From Bacillota bacterium (GTDB taxonomy: Bacteria; Bacillota; Clostridia; Peptostreptococcales; Anaerovoracaceae): a DNA stretch of 64,000 nucleotides. The DNA lies in assembly GCA_017557505.1 (NCBI GenBank), contig JAFYYP010000013.1, positions 40,121-104,120 on the forward strand, read 5' to 3'. Shown piece after piece: positions 59,244 to 64,000 of the stretch. The notes beneath the pieces were generated by a model that made no database searches, had not been told where the DNA came from, and worked only from the letters and a program-made list of their open reading frames with translations. Positions within the stretch are counted from its first letter, which is position 1; each line of letters opens with the position of its first letter. The position numbers and the translations under genes were made by a program.

Positions 59244-60182
59244 CTACAGTTCGCACTTTTTCAAGAGTGCTTCCCAACGTCTGTCGACTTCTGCCTGCAG
59301 CATGGCGACCTGTTCTTCCTTGCCGGGCTTGAGCAGGTGCTTGAATCTGCCCTGCAGCTTCAGGAAGTCTTCGATGGGCAGCTTGTTCTTGGGCTTGTAG
59401 TTCAGCGTCCACTTTTCACCGTATTCGACCTCGTACATCGGCCAGAAGCAGGTGTCGGCAGCAGCTTTGCAGATGTCCATGACGTTCTCCGCGTCGTATC
59501 TCCAGCCTCTGGGGCACGGTGCGAGGATGGTCAGGAAGCATGCGCCTTTCGTGTAGATGGCCTTCTGCGCCTTCTTGTGAAGGTCGGAGAAGTTGCCCAT
59601 AAAGGTGGTCTGCGCCACGTAAGGAACGTGGTGCGCCGCGATGACTTCGGTGATGTCCTTTCTGTTCTGGGGCTTGCCATCGGAGACCTTGCCTGCCGGC
59701 GTGGTCGTGGTGTCCGCGAACATCGGGGTCGCAGAGGATCTCTGGATACCGGTGTTCATGTACGCTTCGTTGTCGTAGCAGACGTAGACCATGTCGTGGT
59801 TTCTCTCCATGGCGCCGGACAGGGACTGGAAGCCGATGTCGTAGGTGCCGCCGTCGCCGCCGACTGCGATGAACTTGAAGGTGTCATCCAGCTTGCCCTT
59901 CTTCTTCAGGGCGTTGTAGGCAGCTTCGACGCCGCCGGCCGTAGCCGCAGCGTTCTCGAACGCATTGTGGATATAGCTGTCCGTCCAGGACGAATACGGA
60001 TACGTGAACGTGGAAACTTCCATGCAGGAAGTCGCGTTGCAGATGACCGCGTGATCTTCGGGCTCCAAGGCCTTCAGAACGTTTCTGAGGGCGATGGTGG
60101 CGCCGCAGCCGGCGCACATTCTGTGACCCGGCGTGAGTCTGTCGGGACGGCTCATAAATTCTTTGAAATTATAGTCAGTCAT
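59244..60182 (-). CDS. porB: 2-oxoacid (pyruvate):ferredoxin oxidoreductase, beta subunit
   Basis: The 312-residue subunit binds thiamine diphosphate (GGDGGTYDIGFQSLSGAMER, YDNEAYMNTGIQRS) and carries the cysteines of a [4Fe-4S] cluster (MCAGCGAT, CNATSCME). With the other three subunits it splits 2-oxoacids to acyl-CoA and CO2, reducing ferredoxin. It is the last gene of porCDAB. Confidence 0.95.
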   Translation of the reverse strand: MTDYNFKEFMSRPDRLTPGHRMCAGCGATIALRNVLKALEPEDHAVICNATSCMEVSTFTYPYSSWTDSYIHNAFENAAATAGGVEAAYNALKKKGKLDDTFKFIAVGGDGGTYDIGFQSLSGAMERNHDMVYVCYDNEAYMNTGIQRSSATPMFADTTTTPAGKVSDGKPQNRKDITEVIAAHHVPYVAQTTFMGNFSDLHKKAQKAIYTKGACFLTILAPCPRGWRYDAENVMDICKAAADTCFWPMYEVEYGEKWTLNYKPKNKLPIEDFLKLQGRFKHLLKPGKEEQVAMLQAEVDRRWEALLKKCEL

Positions 60183-60192
60183 GATGTCCCTC

Positions 60193-61365
60193 CTACTCTC
60201 TTACGTTCACATAACGGTACGGCAGTTCCTTGCATTCGAAGTTGCCGGCCATCAGATCTTCGAAGATCTTTTCCATATCCTCGACAGTGATGTCTCTGCC
60301 GCCCAGGCCGTAGACCATGGACAGGACGTCCGGGGTCTGCTTGGCGGAGAACAGCGCAGCGCGCAGTTCGCAGGACATCGGGCCGCTGTTGCCGGAGAAG
60401 CTCTCCGCTCTGTCCATGGCAGCGATAGCCTTGACGTTCTTCAGCGCCGCAGCGATCTCTTCTGCCGGGAACGGACGGTAAACTCTCAGCTTCAGCACGC
60501 CGACTTTCTTGCCTTCGGCTCTGAGCTTGTCGCAGGCATCCTTGGCAGCGCCTGCAGCGGAACCCATGATGACGATGACGTATTCCGCGTCTTCCATGCT
60601 ATACTCTTCGAAGTAGCCGTACTTTCTGCCGAACTTCTCACCGTATTCATTCGAAACGGCGATGATGGTCGACTTGGAGTCTCTCATGGCCTGAGCGACG
60701 CCTCTTCTGGCTTCCATGTAGTACTGGGTGACGGAATACGGACCGGCAGCCATGGGATCCTTCGCGTTGAGCAGGTAATCTTCAGGTTCGTAGGTGCCTA
60801 CGAAATCCTTGACTTCCTGATCTTCGTTCAGGGTGATGTTCTGGACCGCGTGGGAAGTGATGAAGCCGTCCTGGCATACCATGACGGGCAGCTTGACCTT
60901 CTCGGAAATGCGGAATGCCATGCACATGTTGTCATAGGCTTCCTGGTTGTCCTCGGAATACAGCTGGATCCAGCCGCAGTCCTTGGCGCCCATGCCGTCG
61001 GAGTGGTCCGCGTTGATGTTGATCGGGCCGGACAGCGCTCTGTTGACCAGAGCCAGCACGACGGGCAGTCTGTCGGAAGAAGCGATGTGCAGCTCTTCCC
61101 ACATCAGGGCCAGACCGGCGGAAGAAGTTGCGGTCATGGCTCTGGCACCCGCAGCGGATGCGCCGATGGTGGCGGACATCGCGGAGTGCTCGGATTCAAC
61201 GGGAACGAATTCCGTTGTGATCAGTCCGTTTGCCACATAAGAGCTGACGAACTGGGGGATCTCCGTAGACGGAGTGATGGGGAACGCAGCCATGACGTCG
61301 GGGTTGATCTGACGGATCGCAGTTGCGACAGCTTCGTTGCCGGATAATCTTTCACGGATCGCCAT
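60193..61365 (-). CDS. porA: 2-oxoacid (pyruvate):ferredoxin oxidoreductase, alpha subunit
   Basis: The 390-residue subunit has the PYR-domain signature AAFPITPSTEIPQFVSSYVA, SEHSAMSATIGASAAGARAM and the C-terminal transketolase-like domain (VGVLKLRVYRPFPAEEI). It forms the active site with PorB. The gene starts two bases after porD and ends ten bases before porB. Confidence 0.95.
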   Translation of the reverse strand: MAIRERLSGNEAVATAIRQINPDVMAAFPITPSTEIPQFVSSYVANGLITTEFVPVESEHSAMSATIGASAAGARAMTATSSAGLALMWEELHIASSDRLPVVLALVNRALSGPININADHSDGMGAKDCGWIQLYSEDNQEAYDNMCMAFRISEKVKLPVMVCQDGFITSHAVQNITLNEDQEVKDFVGTYEPEDYLLNAKDPMAAGPYSVTQYYMEARRGVAQAMRDSKSTIIAVSNEYGEKFGRKYGYFEEYSMEDAEYVIVIMGSAAGAAKDACDKLRAEGKKVGVLKLRVYRPFPAEEIAAALKNVKAIAAMDRAESFSGNSGPMSCELRAALFSAKQTPDVLSMVYGLGGRDITVEDMEKIFEDLMAGNFECKELPYRYVNVRE

Positions 61366-61366
61366 A

Positions 61367-61672
61367 CTACTTCTCCCCCCTTCTCATTTCGATCGCGCCG
61401 AACGGGCAGACCTTCGCGCAGATACCGCAGCCTTTGCAGTGGTCAAAGTCGAAGTCGCCTCTCTTGCCTTCCTTGACGGGAATGCAGCTGTCCGGGCATA
61501 CGGGAGCGCAAAGCAGGCACTGCTTGCACTTTTCTTCGATGAACTTCGGAGTATCGACTCTCCATTCGCCGGTCATGAACTGTACGGCTCCGCCTGCACA
61601 AACGATGCTGGCGCCGTCGGTCATGTCCTTCCACTTGACGTCGAGACCCTGTTTCGTGATGTCTGTTCTCAT
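61367..61672 (-). CDS. porD: 2-oxoacid (pyruvate):ferredoxin oxidoreductase, delta (ferredoxin) subunit
   Basis: The 101-residue subunit has two [4Fe-4S] motifs, CKQCLLCAPVCPDSC and CKGCGICAKVCP, and an N-terminal part that docks on the other subunits. It passes electrons to external ferredoxin. It overlaps the porC stop by one base. Confidence 0.95.
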   Translation of the reverse strand: MRTDITKQGLDVKWKDMTDGASIVCAGGAVQFMTGEWRVDTPKFIEEKCKQCLLCAPVCPDSCIPVKEGKRGDFDFDHCKGCGICAKVCPFGAIEMRRGEK

Positions 61673-62247
61673 TATCCGCGCACCTCCTCTAAAGCCATCT
61701 TCAGAGCGTCCATGTTGCCCTTGATGACCTCGGGCTTCGTGGCGAACTTATGAGCGTAAGAAGTCTCCATTTCCTTCAGGAACGCGTCGATGTCCATCAG
61801 GCCTGTGACCTTCAGGGTAGCCGCGAGCATCGGGGAGTTCGGGAAATACTTGCCGAGCGTCGCGATGGACACCTTGCGGGCGTCGATCGTGCAGACTCTT
61901 CCCTTGTAGCCTCTCAGCAGAGGACGGACTTCTTCGGGGCTCTTCGCCGTGTTGATGATGATGGCACCGCCTTCTTTCAGGCCTGCAGTCACGTCGATGT
62001 CTTCGATCAGGGTCTCATCTACGACCACGACATAGTCGGGGTCGTAGATGTTGGAATGCACACGGATCGGCTTATCACTGATTCTGTTGTAAGCAGTGAT
62101 AGGCGCACCCATTCTTTCAGGACCGTATTCGGGGAAACCCTGTACCTCGGCACCGGTGGAAAAGCAGACGTCAGCCAGAAGCAGAGCAGCCGTTTTGGCG
62201 CCCTGGCCTCCGCGGCCATGCCATCTGATTTCAGTTAAACCTTTCAT
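61672..62247 (-). CDS. porC: 2-oxoacid (pyruvate):ferredoxin oxidoreductase, gamma subunit
   Basis: The 191-residue subunit has the signature EIRWHGRGGQGAKTAALLLA and GFPEYGPERMGAPITAYNRI. It is the first gene of the por set and starts 33 bases after megL, with no terminator between them. The GGAGG ribosome site lies in the loop of a small hairpin (AAAACC/GGTTTT), which may limit initiation. Confidence 0.95.
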   Translation of the reverse strand: MKGLTEIRWHGRGGQGAKTAALLLADVCFSTGAEVQGFPEYGPERMGAPITAYNRISDKPIRVHSNIYDPDYVVVVDETLIEDIDVTAGLKEGGAIIINTAKSPEEVRPLLRGYKGRVCTIDARKVSIATLGKYFPNSPMLAATLKVTGLMDIDAFLKEMETSYAHKFATKPEVIKGNMDALKMALEEVRG

Positions 62248-62280
62248 GTAAAACCTCCGGTTTTTGAGATATAAGTTATC

Positions 62281-63477
62281 TTATTTCTTCATTGCAGCCT
62301 TCAGCGCCTGTTCGAGGTCGGCGATGATATCGTCCGCGTCTTCCAGACCGACAGAGAGTCTGACGAGTTTCTTGGTGAAGCCGGCTTCCTTCATCTCTTC
62401 TTCGGTGTAGGTGCTGTGGGTCATGCTGCCCGGATGCTCGATGAGGGTCTCGCAGTCGCCCAGGGATACGGCCAGAACGCACATCTTGACGTTGTTCATC
62501 ATCTTCTCTGCGATCTTGGCGGTCTTGGGTTCGAATGCGATCATGCCGCTGGTCATCATCAGTTCTTTCTTAGCGACTTTGTACTGCGGGTGGGACTTCA
62601 GTCCGACATAGTAAACAGCTTCAATGCCGTCCATCGCTTCCAGAGCCTTTGCGACCTTCATGGCGTTCTCGGTATGCTTTGCCATACGGAGAGGCAGGGT
62701 CTTGAGGCCTCTGTTCAGCAGGAAGGAATCGAGGGGTCCTAATACGGAGCCGGTGATGTCCTTCAGACCGACAGTTCTGACCTTCAACATCAGTTCGTTG
62801 CTGCCGCAGACGAATCCCGCGATGACGTCGCCGTGACCGTTCAGATACTTGGTCGCGGAATGTACGACGATATCAGCGCCCAGATCGTGGGGCTTGCAGC
62901 ACAGACCGGTGGCGAAGGTGTTGTCGACTACGACGAGGCAGTCGGGGTTCTTTTCGTGAGCCAGCGCAGCTACTTTCTCGATGTCGACGACCTTCATGGT
63001 CGGGTTGGAGATGGTTTCGAAGTAGACCATGTCGGTCTTCTTGCGCAGGGCCTTTCTGGCGGCCTTCATGTCGGTGAAGTCGATGAATTCGACGTCGATG
63101 CCCAGTTCGGTGAACTTGTGGCTGAAGAGAGCGAACGTGCAGCCATACAGGGCCTTATCGGCGACCAGTCTGCTGCCCTTCTTCAGGAAAGTAGTCGTAG
63201 CGGAGGAGATGGCACCCATACCGGAACCGAAGGCGACTGCTGCTTCGGTATTTTCCAGGATTGCCAGCTTCTCTTCGATGACTGCTCTACTCGGGTTGCC
63301 GAGTCTGGAATAAATGTAGCCTTCTTCCTGGCCTGCGAATCTCGCGGCACCCTGTGCGGTGCTCTCGAATTCGAAGGTGGATGTCTGGAAGATAGGCATC
63401 TGCAGCGCGCCGTAGGGCTTCATGCCGTGGGCGTCGCCATGGATCAGTCTGGTAGACATTGCTTGATCTTTGCTCAT
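62281..63477 (-). CDS. megL: Methionine gamma-lyase
   Basis: The 398-residue Cys/Met-metabolism PLP enzyme has YSRLGNPSRAVIEEKLA, the PLP lysine in VVHSATKYLNGHGD and the family-typical SLGDCETLIEHPGSMTH. The Cys in YGCTFAL occupies the place of Cys116 of Pseudomonas methionine gamma-lyase, which favours MGL over cystathionine lyases. It splits methionine into methanethiol, ammonia and 2-oxobutyrate. It has its own promoter and precedes porCDAB, whose product can oxidise 2-oxobutyrate. Confidence 0.87.
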   Translation of the reverse strand: MSKDQAMSTRLIHGDAHGMKPYGALQMPIFQTSTFEFESTAQGAARFAGQEEGYIYSRLGNPSRAVIEEKLAILENTEAAVAFGSGMGAISSATTTFLKKGSRLVADKALYGCTFALFSHKFTELGIDVEFIDFTDMKAARKALRKKTDMVYFETISNPTMKVVDIEKVAALAHEKNPDCLVVVDNTFATGLCCKPHDLGADIVVHSATKYLNGHGDVIAGFVCGSNELMLKVRTVGLKDITGSVLGPLDSFLLNRGLKTLPLRMAKHTENAMKVAKALEAMDGIEAVYYVGLKSHPQYKVAKKELMMTSGMIAFEPKTAKIAEKMMNNVKMCVLAVSLGDCETLIEHPGSMTHSTYTEEEMKEAGFTKKLVRLSVGLEDADDIIADLEQALKAAMKK

Positions 63478-63540
63478 TTTAAAAACTCCTTCCTTATTTG
63501 GTCCTATCTTGAGCCAAAATGTTATGCAACTTCACTTTTG

Positions 63541-63569
63541 ATTATAGAACTACAAATCAACCAATTCAA
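63541..63569 (-). promoter_or_regulatory. megL promoter
   Basis: TTGAAT (63564-63569), a 17-bp spacer and TATAAT (63541-63546), leading toward AAGGAG and the start codon. Confidence 0.82.
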
Positions 63570-63600
63570 CAGGAAATGATGTGAAAAATGTGTGATTTTT

Positions 63601-63626
63601 ATGCACAAATGACTGCTTTTGTGCAT
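63601..63626. promoter_or_regulatory. Inverted repeat upstream of the megL promoter
   Basis: ATGCACAAA (63601-63609) and TTTGTGCAT (63618-63626) are perfect 9-bp arms around eight bases. They sit about 32 bases upstream of the -35, a place fit for an activator or repressor. No U-run follows, so it is not an obvious terminator. Confidence 0.5.
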
Positions 63627-63633
63627 AATGCAT

Positions 63634-63659
63634 AAAAAAAGAGCCCTTGCGGACTCTTT
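63634..63659 (-). terminator. rnpB terminator
   Basis: AAAGAGTCC pairs with GGGCTCTTT over a GCAA loop and is followed by seven U on the minus strand, right after the 3' end of the RNase P RNA. Confidence 0.93.
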
Positions 63660-63662
63660 GAA

Positions 63663-64000
63663 AATACATGAGCAGCCTGTAAGCCGGGTTCTGTATTAAG
63701 CGGTCATCTTTCTAGGACCTCTGTCGCCAGAGGACTCGAGCGACCTACCTCCCGGGAAGGGACGGGCCGTCCCCTTTCAGGCGGTTCGCCTTGCGGCGCC
63801 TGCCTCCCTGTCTGGTCTTGCTCCGGATGGGGTTTACACGGACGGATCCTGTTGCCAGGATCCCGGTGAGCTCTTACCTCGCCTTTTCACCCTTGCCCTT
63901 GCGGGCGGTTGTTTTCTGTTGCACTTTCCCTGGGGTCACCCCCGGCAGCCGTTAGCTGTCATCCTTGCCCTGCGGAGCCCGGACTTTCCTCACGCCCTGC
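63663..64000 (-). ncRNA. rnpB: RNase P RNA, type A (5' end outside window)
   Basis: The minus strand reads GAGGAAAGTCCGGGCTCC at the right edge, then ACAGCTAACGGCTGCC, GGGTGACCCCAGGGAAAGTG, CAGAAAACAACCGCC, AAGGGTGAAAAGGCGAGGTA, AGAGCTCACCGGG, TAAACCCCATCCGGAGCAAG and, near the 3' end, TACAGAACCCGGCTTACAGG. These are the conserved regions of the ribozyme that matures tRNA 5' ends. About 70 bases of the 5' end should lie beyond 64000. Confidence 0.97.

Overview
The window comes from the chromosome of an anaerobic Firmicute, most likely a moderately high-GC member of the Clostridia. The evidence is a Gram-positive LexA box (GAAC-N4-GTTC) in front of recA, an IreB-type regulatory protein, a four-subunit 2-oxoacid:ferredoxin oxidoreductase, a monomeric [FeFe] hydrogenase, the oxygen-independent (cobalt-early) cobalamin pathway and a type A RNase P RNA. 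Nearly all genes lie on the minus strand. Only mtnA-mtnK and a MATE transporter are on the plus strand. I see no insertion sequence, prophage, CRISPR array, tRNA or rRNA.

Region 1 (1-4.1 kb) holds a three-gene redox module directly behind ruvX: a TorD chaperone fused to a DMSO-reductase-family molybdoenzyme (cut by the left edge), an FAD oxidoreductase and a four-cluster ferredoxin. Region 2 (4.1-25.2 kb) is housekeeping: alaS, an ABC exporter with a huge coiled coil, DUF896, a ComEA-like protein, YibE/F, a B12-binding radical SAM pair, obg, rpmA/rplU, recA, cinA, pgsA, rimO and ftsK. Region 3 (25.2-36.5 kb) has the divergent mtnA-mtnK operon behind a structured RNA, then [FeFe] hydrogenase-coaE-polA, an ECF sigma/anti-sigma-like pair, a probable 6S RNA, yebC and the MATE gene.

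Region 4 (36.5-58.1 kb) is a cobalamin island. It carries corrin-ring genes from cbiL(cobI) to cbiB, two BtuFCD/FecBCD-type transporters, two cobalamin riboswitches and an exported lipoprotein built of two CbiK cobaltochelatase domains. It probably makes adenosylcobinamide phosphate from sirohydrochlorin or precorrin-2. The nucleotide-loop genes (cobU, cobS, cobT) are not in the window. Region 5 (58.1-64 kb) holds a second copy of the structured RNA, exonuclease III, porCDAB, methionine gamma-lyase and rnpB at the right edge. The lyase and the oxidoreductase together could turn methionine into propionyl-CoA and reduced ferredoxin.

The strongest candidate for something undescribed is a roughly 125-nt rod-shaped RNA with two full copies, one forming the mtnA leader and one without a sense gene beside cobI, plus a 5'-end fragment in front of the DUF896 gene. 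The two full copies show compensatory base-pair changes. Next are the exported double CbiK lipoprotein with its duplicated-domain partner, and the cytosolic TorD-molybdoenzyme fusion that lacks one expected cluster cysteine.
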